A stretch of 64,000 nt of DNA, from assembly GCF_030652515.1 (NCBI RefSeq), contig NZ_JAUSAR010000013.1:62001-126000 (forward strand), in the 5' to 3' direction. Below, piece by piece: positions 55,396-63,144 of the stretch. Source of the DNA: Aquabacterium sp. GTDB taxonomy: Bacteria > Pseudomonadota > Gammaproteobacteria > Burkholderiales > Burkholderiaceae_C. A program made the position numbers and the translations under genes. The notes beneath the pieces are model-generated. The model was given only the letters and a program-made list of their open reading frames with translations, was not told the DNA's origin and made no database searches. How positions within the stretch are numbered: the first letter of the stretch is position 1; each line of letters starts with the position of its first letter.

Positions 55396-57551
55396 ACAGG
55401 ATTGTTTTTGCAGCCACCTTCGCCATTGGCCTGATGGTCGTCGGCTGGGTTGGTGTGGGGTTCATCGGATCGAGCCCCTTGGCCTTGCTGATGACGGTGC
55501 TGATCGCGGCGGTTTACTTGCTGGGCGCGTTCGAGCTCCAGCAGTTTCGCTCGGCCACGTCGTCCTTGGCCGCCGCGTTGACCAGCATCCCGCAGCCCTT
55601 GTCCGACCTGCGTGGCTGGTTGGCTGGCGTGCATTCTTCCTTGCAAAACGCCGTGCGTTTGCGCATCGAGGGTGAGCGCGTGGCCTTGCCGGGCCCCGCC
55701 TTGACGCCTTACCTGGTGGGCCTGTTGGTGATGCTGGGCATGCTCGGCACCTTCCTGGGCATGGTGGTGACCTTCAAGGGCGCCGTGTTCGCGCTGGAAG
55801 GCTCGACCGACCTGCAGGCCATCCGCTCGGCGCTGGCGGCGCCCATCAAGGGCTTGGGCTTGTCGTTCGGCACCTCGGTGGCGGGCGTGGCGGCATCAAG
55901 CATGTTGGGCCTGATCTCGGCCATCAGCCGCCGCGAGCGGCTGGACGTGGCGCGGCAGCTTGACGCGCGCATCGCCACTGAGCTGCGGCCCTTCTCACGC
56001 GCCCACCAGCGCGAGGAAAGCTTCAAGGCCCTGCAAGTGCAGGCGCACGCCTTGCCCGAGGTGGTCAACCAGTTGCAGGCCATGATGGATGGCCTGGAGC
56101 GCCGCCATCAACAGTTGAGTGAGCAGTTGCTGGGCCAGCAGGCGCAGTTCCACCGCGACGTGACCGCGGCCTACACGGGCTTGGCGGGCGAGGTGGGGGC
56201 ATCGCTGAAAGACAGCCTGGTCAGCAGCGCGAAAATGGCGGGCGAGACCATCAAGCCGGTGGTCGAGGCCGCGATGTCGGAAATCGCGCTGGAATCAACC
56301 CGCGCGCACCAGCGCCAGGTGGACGCAGCGCAAACGCAGTTGAATGGCCTGTCGGACCAGTTCAGCGCCACGGCCCGCACCGTGGCCGATGGTTGGGCCG
56401 CCGCCTTGCAGACCCACGCGCGCACCAGCGAAAGCCTGGTCGATGGACTGGACCGTTCGCTGACGGTCTTCACGCAGACCTTCGAGCAGCGCTCGGGGGC
56501 GCTGTTGGCCACGGTCAACGAGGCCGCGGCCCAGTCGCAAGCCAAGCTGGCTTTGGCCGATGACCAGCGCCTGCAAGCCTGGACGGGCGCGCTGGAAACC
56601 ATGGCCGCCAAGCTGCAGGGCGAATGGCAGCAGGTGGGCGCGCAAACGCTGGCCCAGCAGAACGCCGTCTGCCTGACGCTGGAGACCACCGCCCGCGAGA
56701 TCACCGAGCGCACCAGTTTGCAGGCCGGCCAGACCCTGGATGATGTGGCGCGCTTGTTGAACCAGTCCGAAGAGTTGATCCGCTCGCGCATCGAATCTGA
56801 AGCGCAATGGATGCAGCACCACCGCGAGCGCATGGACCAACTGGCCAGCGTGTGGCGCACGGAGTTGGGCGCGTTGCGGGATGACGAGGCTGCGCGTGGC
56901 AATGCGGCGGTTGAGCGTTTGGGCGAGTTGCAAACCGCGATGACCAGCCATTTGGCGACTTTGGGCACGGCCCTGGAAGCACCGATGACCCGCCTGATGC
57001 AGACGGCGTCCGAGGTGCCTCAAGCTGCCGCCCAGGTGATCGCGCAGCTGCGCCAGGAGATGGCCCAGCTCACCGAGCAAGGCAATGTGGCGCTGCAAGA
57101 GCGCAATGGCCTGGTCGAGAAAATCACCACCTTGCTGCAGGGCCTGAACCAGGCCTCTGGCGAACAGCGCGAGGCCATCGAATCTTTGGTGACTTCGGCC
57201 ACCCAGGTGCTGGACCAGGCGAGCAGCCAGTTCGCGCAAGCGCTGCAGGCGCAAGCGGGCCAATCGGCCGATGTGGCCGCGCACCTCACCGGCAGCGCGG
57301 TCGAGCTGTCCAGCCTGGGCGAATCCTTTGGCCACGGCGTGCAGTTGTTCAGTGCCAGCAACGACAAGCTGCTGGACAGCCTGGCGCGCATCGAAGGCTC
57401 GATCAAGCAGTCCACCGCGCGCAGCGATGAGCAACTGGCTTACTACGTGGCGCAAGCGCGCGAGGTCATCGACCTGAGCATCTCGTCGCAACAAGGCATC
57501 GTGGAAGACCTGCGCCGACTGCACCGTGAGGCCGCCGATGTCCGAGCTTGA
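55392..57551 (+). CDS. DUF802 protein: MotA/ZorA-like membrane motor subunit with long coiled-coil tail
   Basis: The 719-residue protein has four membrane spans (about 4-26, 29-49, 104-130, 153-178). The last two (LTPYLVGLLVMLGMLGTFLGMVV, LGLSFGTSVAGVAASSMLGLISA) resemble the MotA/TolQ/ExbB/ZorA channel helices. Residues 180-719 are a continuous Gln/Ala-rich coiled coil, comparable to the cytoplasmic tail of ZorA. With the following OmpA/MotB-like protein it should form a proton-driven rotary unit. ATGA overlap with DUF3348 before and overlap with ompA after show tight coupling. It differs from MotA in lacking an obvious FliG-binding cytoplasmic loop. Confidence 0.88.
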   Translation: MNRIVFAATFAIGLMVVGWVGVGFIGSSPLALLMTVLIAAVYLLGAFELQQFRSATSSLAAALTSIPQPLSDLRGWLAGVHSSLQNAVRLRIEGERVALPGPALTPYLVGLLVMLGMLGTFLGMVVTFKGAVFALEGSTDLQAIRSALAAPIKGLGLSFGTSVAGVAASSMLGLISAISRRERLDVARQLDARIATELRPFSRAHQREESFKALQVQAHALPEVVNQLQAMMDGLERRHQQLSEQLLGQQAQFHRDVTAAYTGLAGEVGASLKDSLVSSAKMAGETIKPVVEAAMSEIALESTRAHQRQVDAAQTQLNGLSDQFSATARTVADGWAAALQTHARTSESLVDGLDRSLTVFTQTFEQRSGALLATVNEAAAQSQAKLALADDQRLQAWTGALETMAAKLQGEWQQVGAQTLAQQNAVCLTLETTAREITERTSLQAGQTLDDVARLLNQSEELIRSRIESEAQWMQHHRERMDQLASVWRTELGALRDDEAARGNAAVERLGELQTAMTSHLATLGTALEAPMTRLMQTASEVPQAAAQVIAQLRQEMAQLTEQGNVALQERNGLVEKITTLLQGLNQASGEQREAIESLVTSATQVLDQASSQFAQALQAQAGQSADVAAHLTGSAVELSSLGESFGHGVQLFSASNDKLLDSLARIEGSIKQSTARSDEQLAYYVAQAREVIDLSISSQQGIVEDLRRLHREAADVRA

Positions 57552-58194
57552 CGAGCAGGGCAACGGCATCGAAGACACCGCTCCGGTGTGGGCTGTGTTT
57601 GGCGACCTCATGGCGGGCCTGCTGGGCGCCTTCGTGCTGATCCTGGTGGGCGTGCTGGTGGTGCAGATGGACCTGGTGGCCAACCTGCAATCGGAAGTGC
57701 AAAAGCGCCAGGTGGAAGAGAAGCGCCGCATCGCCCTGGAGAAAGCCCTGGCCATCCCCTTGGCCACCGGGCGCGTCACCTTGAACAACGGGCGCATTGG
57801 CATCAGTGGCAGCGTGCTCTTCCCCGTCAACTCTGATCAGTTGCGGCCTGAGGGGCGGCAGTTGTTGAAGGGGCTGGTGCAGCCCTTGCTGGTCTACCTG
57901 GGTGAGCGCGACGAGATGCTGATGGTGAGTGGCTTCACCGATGACAAGGGCCTGCGCGAGAGCAGCAACAAGCGCTTCGCGGACAACCTGGAGTTGTCGG
58001 CCCAGCGTGCTTTGACGGTGACCCGCGCCTTGATGGCAGAGGGCATGCCGTCGTCCCGGGTGTTCGCCGCGGCCTTCGGGCCCGAGCAACCGGTGGCCTC
58101 CAATGCCGACGAAAAGGGGCGCGCCTTGAACCGGCGTGTAGAGATGGCGCCGGTGCCCAAGTCTGCCAACGTGAAGGCTGAGGCGGCCCCATGA
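57538..58194 (+). CDS. OmpA/MotB/ZorB-like peptidoglycan-binding motor subunit
   Basis: The 218-residue protein, read from the ATG at 57538 (MSELDEQGNG), has one N-terminal membrane span (AVFGDLMAGLLGAFVLILVGVLVV). D23 sits at the start of that span, the position of the proton-carrying Asp in MotB/ZorB. A short coiled linker and a C-terminal OmpA domain follow (VLFPVNSDQLRPEGRQLL, VSGFTDDKG, NLELSAQRALTVTRAL, GRALNRRVEM), which binds peptidoglycan. It should be the stator partner of the DUF802 protein, whose 3' end it overlaps by 14 bases. It is in turn overlapped by the DUF2894 gene. Confidence 0.9.
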   Translation: MSELDEQGNGIEDTAPVWAVFGDLMAGLLGAFVLILVGVLVVQMDLVANLQSEVQKRQVEEKRRIALEKALAIPLATGRVTLNNGRIGISGSVLFPVNSDQLRPEGRQLLKGLVQPLLVYLGERDEMLMVSGFTDDKGLRESSNKRFADNLELSAQRALTVTRALMAEGMPSSRVFAAAFGPEQPVASNADEKGRALNRRVEMAPVPKSANVKAEAAP

Positions 58195-58793
58195 GCCAGG
58201 TGCCTGTGCCATCGCTGCAAGCCTGGCGCCGCGAGGGCGCTGGGCGCGTTGATCCGGTGCGCTTTCATTTCCTGGAAGTGTTGTCACGGCGAGTGGACGA
58301 GGCCTCTGGTGAGTTGCGGTGCATCTTGCAAGGCAAGTTGGACCAGGCCCTGGCGGACTATGGCCAACGCATCGCGCAAGCGCCTCCAGTGGTCCGCGAT
58401 GAACGGGCCCAGCCCTTGTCGTCCAGCGCACCGTTGGCCCAACTGAACCAGTACATCCAGCGCCGCACGAAGCACGTGGACGGTCCGGGAACGGAAGGGC
58501 ATGATGATGGCGGTTCTGAAATCAAGAGCGCCCGCCGTTTCCGGGAAACCTGGTCCCGCATCGCGGCTGAAAAGCAGGTGAACGAGGCTTTTGGGCGCGG
58601 GCCTGAAAATGCCGGTCCGCTCAATGCGCACATGCTGGTGCTGCATTCCCTGCGCTTGATGCGTGACCTGTCGCCCCACTACCTGCAGCAGTTCATGTCG
58701 CAGGTCGATTCCTTGCTTTGGCTGGATCAGGTGAACCACAAGTACACGCTGACGGACGCCAAACCGGTGCGTCAAAACCGCGCCAAGAAATGA
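58191..58793 (+). CDS. DUF2894 family protein, last gene of the motor-like operon
   Basis: The 200-residue soluble protein starts in an ATGA overlap with the ompA-like gene. It has the DUF2894 features AGRVDPVRFHFLEVLSRRVD near the N-terminus, LAQLNQYIQRRT, and a C-terminal FRETWSRIAAEKQVNEAF with LNAHMLVLHSLRLMRDLSPHYLQQFMSQVDSLLWLDQ. Function is unknown. It always appears, as far as I recall, with DUF802 and DUF3348, and so is probably a cytosolic partner of the motor. It is strongly basic at the C-terminus (KPVRQNRAKK). Confidence 0.85.
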   Translation: MSQVPVPSLQAWRREGAGRVDPVRFHFLEVLSRRVDEASGELRCILQGKLDQALADYGQRIAQAPPVVRDERAQPLSSSAPLAQLNQYIQRRTKHVDGPGTEGHDDGGSEIKSARRFRETWSRIAAEKQVNEAFGRGPENAGPLNAHMLVLHSLRLMRDLSPHYLQQFMSQVDSLLWLDQVNHKYTLTDAKPVRQNRAKK

Positions 58794-58834
58794 ACACCCT
58801 CCCGCCACTTCTCAATCATGAAAGCGAGCCCCTC

Positions 58835-59734
58835 ATGGAACTGAACTTCAACGGCCGAGTGGCCATCGTGACGGGCGCTGGTGGCGGCTTGGGCCGTCAG
58901 CACGCGCTGGCCCTGGCCGCGCGCGGGGCCAAGGTGCTGGTCAACGATCTGGGCGATAGCTCGGGCCACTCTGCGGCCGCGCAAAAAGTGGTTGAAGAGA
59001 TCCAGGCCGCCGGCGGCGAGGCCATGGCCAATGGCTGCTCGGTCACCGACTTTGCCGCGGTGCAGGCGATGGTGCAGCAGGTGCAAGATGCCTGGGGCCG
59101 TGTGGACGTGTTGATCAACAACGCGGGCATCTTGCGCGACAAGTCTTTCGCCAAGCTGGACATGGACGACTTCAGGCTGGTGCTGGAGGTTCACCTCATG
59201 GGCGCGGTCCATTGCACCAAGGCCGTCTGGCCATTGATGACAGCGCAGAAGTACGGCCGCGTGGTGATGACCACCTCGTCCTCCGGCTTGTACGGCAACT
59301 TCGGTCAGGCCAACTATGGCGCCGCCAAGATGGCGCTGGTGGGTTTGATGCAGACCTTGTCCATCGAAGGCGCCAGGAACGACATCCGCGTGAACTGCCT
59401 GGCCCCGACCGCGGCCACGGCGATGACGGAAGGCCTCTTTCCCCAAGCCATGCTTGATCTGCTGAAGCCCGAGGCGGTGGTGCCAGCGATGCTGGTGCTG
59501 GCCCACGAGAGCGCGCCGAACCGCACCATCCTGGGGGCGGGGGCGGGCACGTTTGCGGCGGCGCACATCGCGATGACGCCGGGGGTGTACCTGGGCGTGG
59601 GCGGCGATGTGCCTGAGCAGTTGGCCCAGCATCTGGCGGTGCTGGGAACTTTGGATGGCGCCACGGTGCCGGGCAGTGGGGCTGATCAGGGACGGCAGGA
59701 GCTCACGCTGGCGATGGGGAGCGCGGCCACCTGA
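58835..59734 (+). CDS. SDR family dehydrogenase (HSD17B4/FabG-like)
   Basis: The 299-residue protein is read from the ATG at 58835. The cofactor motif is TGAGGGLG (about 14-21), the active-site residues are in SSSGLYGNFGQANYGAAK (Ser, Tyr, Lys), and LINNAGILRDKSF is intact. The C-terminal extension of about 60 residues resembles 3-hydroxyacyl-CoA dehydrogenase domains of multifunctional beta-oxidation proteins rather than FabG. Reduction or oxidation of 3-hydroxyacyl-CoA is plausible. It is 41 bases downstream of the DUF2894 gene but probably functionally unrelated. Confidence 0.93.
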   Translation: MELNFNGRVAIVTGAGGGLGRQHALALAARGAKVLVNDLGDSSGHSAAAQKVVEEIQAAGGEAMANGCSVTDFAAVQAMVQQVQDAWGRVDVLINNAGILRDKSFAKLDMDDFRLVLEVHLMGAVHCTKAVWPLMTAQKYGRVVMTTSSSGLYGNFGQANYGAAKMALVGLMQTLSIEGARNDIRVNCLAPTAATAMTEGLFPQAMLDLLKPEAVVPAMLVLAHESAPNRTILGAGAGTFAAAHIAMTPGVYLGVGGDVPEQLAQHLAVLGTLDGATVPGSGADQGRQELTLAMGSAAT

Positions 59735-59846
59735 TGGTGTAGCGGCGGCGCCCGCCCAAGTTTGTCTGGTTTCATGCATTCCCAGGGTTCGCCCGATGAT
59801 GGCTATCCCGGTGTTCGTTGGCACTTGCGTCGGCGGTGATCCTGCG

Positions 59847-60614
59847 ATGATTGGCATGGCATTCAACAGCAGGACCAACGTGGCCACAGCAAGCACCATC
59901 GATGTCGCAGGCATTTTGGGAAAAGACCCGTGGTTCAGGGAAGTGCCCGAGTTGCTCCAGTCGGCCGTGCTGAAAATGGGTGTGGTTCGTCGGCTGCGAA
60001 CCGGGCAGCGCCTCTTCTCGCGCGGCGATGCAACCAATGGGGTGTACGCCGTGCTTGAAGGGCGGCTGGCGGCCCTGGATGTGAACGAGCAAGGCGATGA
60101 GGCCATCCAGCTTCACCTGGAGCCGGTGTCCTGGTTCGGCGAGATGGGCCTGTACGACAGGCTGCCCCGGGTTCACCACATCCGTGCGGAGCGGCCCTCT
60201 GCCGTGTTGTGGCTCAATGACCAATTGCTGCGCGCCCACCTGGAGCAGTGTCCGCAGCATTGGCATCACTTCGGCCTGTTGTTGACGCAGAAGCTGCGCC
60301 TGGCCTTGTTCATCCTGGATGGGCGCAAGCTTGATTCCAATGATCTGGTGGTGGCGCGCACGCTGCTGATGATCGCCCAGTCTTACGTGCCGCGCGGTGA
60401 AGGGCCGGTGAAACTGCGAGTCACCATCCAGCAGCAAGAGGTGGCCGACATGCTGGGCATGTCGCGGCAGACGGTGAGCCAGGCGCTGCAGCGCTTGAAG
60501 GCCGAGGGCATCTTGCAGATCGCTTACGGCAAGGTCGAGATCCTGGATGTGGCGGCTTTGCAGACCAAGGTGCACTACGAGAACTGGCTGCCGGTCATGT
60601 CAACGGGCCGTTGA
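59847..60614 (+). CDS. Crp/Fnr-family transcriptional regulator
   Basis: This protein of about 255 residues has a cyclic-nucleotide-binding-like fold (LRTGQRLFSRGDATNGVYAVLEGRLAAL, WFGEMGLYDRLPRVHHIRAE) and a C-terminal Crp-type helix-turn-helix (QQEVADMLGMSRQTVSQALQRLKAEGIL). No Cys cluster for an Fe-S centre is present, so it is not an oxygen-sensing Fnr. Candidate starts are 59796, 59847 and 59856; none has a decisive ribosome-binding site. The effector ligand and regulon are unknown. It is convergent with the GlxA-type regulator. Confidence 0.88.
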   Translation: MIGMAFNSRTNVATASTIDVAGILGKDPWFREVPELLQSAVLKMGVVRRLRTGQRLFSRGDATNGVYAVLEGRLAALDVNEQGDEAIQLHLEPVSWFGEMGLYDRLPRVHHIRAERPSAVLWLNDQLLRAHLEQCPQHWHHFGLLLTQKLRLALFILDGRKLDSNDLVVARTLLMIAQSYVPRGEGPVKLRVTIQQQEVADMLGMSRQTVSQALQRLKAEGILQIAYGKVEILDVAALQTKVHYENWLPVMSTGR

Positions 60615-60620
60615 GGGGCG

Positions 60621-61664
60621 TCATGGGCGGGCGTAGGCGGGGATGCTGAAGCGCTTGCGATAAGCCCCTGGCCCCAGCCCCGTGGTCCGCTTGAACAAGC
60701 GCCTGAAGAAGGCGGCGTCTTCATAGCCCACGCGCCAGCTGATCTCATCGACCGAAGCTTCGGTGCGTTCCAGGCGGCGCTTGGCGTCTTCGATGCGCAA
60801 GCGCTGCACATAGGCGATGGGTGCGATGCCCGTGGCGGCGGTGAAGCGCCGCTTGAAAGTGCGCTCGGCCAGCTTCGAGCGCTTGACCATTTCCTCGACC
60901 GGGTTGGCCACCGAGAAGTGCGTGCCAAGCCACTGCTGCGCGCTCTGGATTTCTGCATCGCCGTGGTCGCTGTGGCCTTCGAAGGTGATGTAGGGCGTGA
61001 GCCCATCCTGGTGCCATTGCAGCGCGAACAGGCGGGCCACCTCTTGCGCATCGGTCGCGCCCGCATAACGCGCGATGAGGTACAGCACCATGTCGTGCCA
61101 GGTCATGGACGCGCCCGAGGTGACCAGCTCTTCGCGCCGTCCGGAGATCACCAGCACCCGTTCGGGGTGCAGCGTGATGGCCGGGTTCAAGGCCGAGAAA
61201 TGCCGGGCGTACGTGAAGTGCACGGTGGCATCTTTGCCATCGAACAGCCCGGTCTCGGCCAGCAGGAAGATGCCCGAGCACGCCGAGCACAGCACGGCGC
61301 CCCCCGCGTGCATGCGTTGCAGCCACTCGACCAGTTGCGGGTAGCGGCCCTGTTGCCAGCCCTCATCGCGCAGCAGCACCGAGGGCACGATCACGATGTC
61401 GGTCGATTCGATGGTGTCGATGGCGCGTTGCACCGGGATGGGCACACCGCTGGCCAGCTCGATGGGGCCCACTGCTTCGCCCACGATCTCGACATGGAAG
61501 GGCGGCCTGGCCAGGCTGCTGGGCAGGCCAATGAGCGAGGGGGCGTTCATCACGTCGTAGATGCCTGCCAGCGTGGACACCACGGCATCGGGCAAGGCCA
61601 GCAAGGCGATGTGCAGCCTGGTTTGATCGGCGGGCAAGGCCGTTGAGACGGAAGGCTTTGGCAT
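60621..61664 (-). CDS. GlxA-type AraC-family regulator (DJ-1/PfpI domain plus HTH)
   Basis: The 347-residue protein is read from the ATG at 61664 (MPKPSVSTALPADQ). The N-terminal amidotransferase-like domain (about 18-200) has IVIVPSVLLRDEG and GAVLCSACSGIFLLAETGLFDG, where the nucleophile-elbow Cys lies in CSACSG. The C-terminal AraC HTH (about 235-340) has RTFKRRFTAATGIAPIAYVQRLRIEDAKRRLE and FFRRLFKRTTGLGPGAYRKRF. It is divergent from the haloperoxidase-like gene by 135 bases and is a natural candidate to regulate it. Confidence 0.92.
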   Translation of the reverse strand: MPKPSVSTALPADQTRLHIALLALPDAVVSTLAGIYDVMNAPSLIGLPSSLARPPFHVEIVGEAVGPIELASGVPIPVQRAIDTIESTDIVIVPSVLLRDEGWQQGRYPQLVEWLQRMHAGGAVLCSACSGIFLLAETGLFDGKDATVHFTYARHFSALNPAITLHPERVLVISGRREELVTSGASMTWHDMVLYLIARYAGATDAQEVARLFALQWHQDGLTPYITFEGHSDHGDAEIQSAQQWLGTHFSVANPVEEMVKRSKLAERTFKRRFTAATGIAPIAYVQRLRIEDAKRRLERTEASVDEISWRVGYEDAAFFRRLFKRTTGLGPGAYRKRFSIPAYARP

Positions 61665-61799
61665 GGCAGGTGGCTTTGTCACGTTGGCACGAACGGACCG
61701 ATTTCGGGCGATTTCAGCTCTCCCGCGATGGCGGTCGGATTGCAATCATGAGCGCGCTGTTCAAGCACTCATGTTTGTTTGTCAAAGGAATCGTAAATC

Positions 61800-63113
61800 A
61801 TGAAGACCTCTTTGAAATCACGGCGCGCCGTCGTGGCGCGTCTGTTGAGCGTGGCCGCCCTGGTGGGCATCGCCGGGACCTGCTCTGCACCAGCTTGGGC
61901 CGAGCCCCGCGACGTTCACCCGGCGCGCCATCATCATCATCACCGACCGGGCCAGGCCGTGGTCCACTGGAACGCCGTTGCCAGCGAGGCGTTCACACCC
62001 AGTCAGGGCACGAACCCGATGATGCAATCGCGCACCTTGGCGATCATGCACGCGGCCATCCACGATGCGCTGAACGCCATTGACCGCCGCTACCAGTCGT
62101 ACACGCCCGGCTTGCAGGCCGCCCCGCGCGCCTCGCCCGATGCGGCGGTGGCTGCGGCAGCGCGTGAGGTGCTCGTCAACCTACTGCCCGACCAGGCTGC
62201 GATGGTGGAGACCGCTTATGGCCGCGCACTCATGGCTGTGCGTGACGGACAGTCCAAGACCGCGGGCATCACCACTGGCCAGGCCGCCGCCTGGGCGACG
62301 ATGAACCGCCGACAGGGCGATGGTGCCGACACCGCAGCACAGCCGGTGTACGAGCCGGGCCATGCCCCTGGCGAATACCAGTTCACCGCGCCGTTCAACT
62401 TCGCGGCTCAGCCTGGCTGGGGGCGGGTGAAGCCCTTCGTCATCGACCTGCACCAGCACGCCACCGAAGGGCCATTGCCTTTGACCAGTGTTCAGTACGC
62501 GCAGGACCTGGCCCACATCCGGGAGATCGGGCACGAGGCCAGCACCACGCGCACCCCGGAGCAATCGGAGGTGGCCAAGTTCTGGTACGAGGATTCGCCA
62601 CTGGGCTGGACCCGCATTGCCAACGCCGTCGCGCGGCAACGGGGCCTGGATGACTGGGCGGCCGCGCGGGCTTTTGCGCTGATGCACTTCGCCATGGCCG
62701 ATGGCTTCATCGCGGGCTTCCATGCGAAATACCAGCACCGCTTCTGGCGCCCTGTCACGGCGATCCACCTGGCGGCCACCGATGGCAACCCACTGACGCA
62801 CGCTGATGCCAGCTGGCAACCCTTCCTGGTGACGCCGCCGGTGCCTGATTACCCCTCCACGCACACCGTGCTGGGTTGGGCCGCGGCCGAGGTGCTGATC
62901 GATGTGTTTGGTGACAAGGTGCGCTACAGCGCCACCAGCTTGACGCTGCCGGGCGTGACGCGCCACTACCGAGGCTTTTCGCAGGCAGCGCAAGAGAACG
63001 GACTGTCTCGCTTGTACGCCGGCATCCACTTCCGGCATGCGGTGAAGGATGGCCGCCGCCAGGGCCGCAGCGTGGGTCAAGCCGTGGCCGAAGCGCTCGC
63101 CCCAGTGCGCTGA
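61800..63113 (+). CDS. Exported vanadium-haloperoxidase / PAP2-superfamily protein
   Basis: The 437-residue protein has a signal peptide (MKTSLKSRRAVVARLL ... CSAPAWA) and a natural HHHHH stretch shortly after it. The C-terminal half has the vanadium/acid phosphatase site: KYQHRFWRPVTAI (motif 1 K and R), PDYPSTHTVLGWAAAEVL (motif 2 with S and H) and LSRLYAGIHFRHAVKDGRRQG (motif 3 with R and H). It may be a haloperoxidase or phosphatase; sequence alone does not decide. AAAGGA lies about 10 bases before the ATG. The AraC-type gene is divergent and the methyltransferase gene follows by 31 bases. Confidence 0.9.
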   Translation: MKTSLKSRRAVVARLLSVAALVGIAGTCSAPAWAEPRDVHPARHHHHHRPGQAVVHWNAVASEAFTPSQGTNPMMQSRTLAIMHAAIHDALNAIDRRYQSYTPGLQAAPRASPDAAVAAAAREVLVNLLPDQAAMVETAYGRALMAVRDGQSKTAGITTGQAAAWATMNRRQGDGADTAAQPVYEPGHAPGEYQFTAPFNFAAQPGWGRVKPFVIDLHQHATEGPLPLTSVQYAQDLAHIREIGHEASTTRTPEQSEVAKFWYEDSPLGWTRIANAVARQRGLDDWAAARAFALMHFAMADGFIAGFHAKYQHRFWRPVTAIHLAATDGNPLTHADASWQPFLVTPPVPDYPSTHTVLGWAAAEVLIDVFGDKVRYSATSLTLPGVTRHYRGFSQAAQENGLSRLYAGIHFRHAVKDGRRQGRSVGQAVAEALAPVR

Positions 63114-63144
63114 TCAAACCTCCAACTGAACCAAGGACAACACC

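Noticed and set aside
61939-61953. Run of five histidines near the haloperoxidase N-terminus, like an affinity tag
   Set aside because: It is embedded in a natural Arg/His-rich linker after the signal peptide with no vector sequence nearby.
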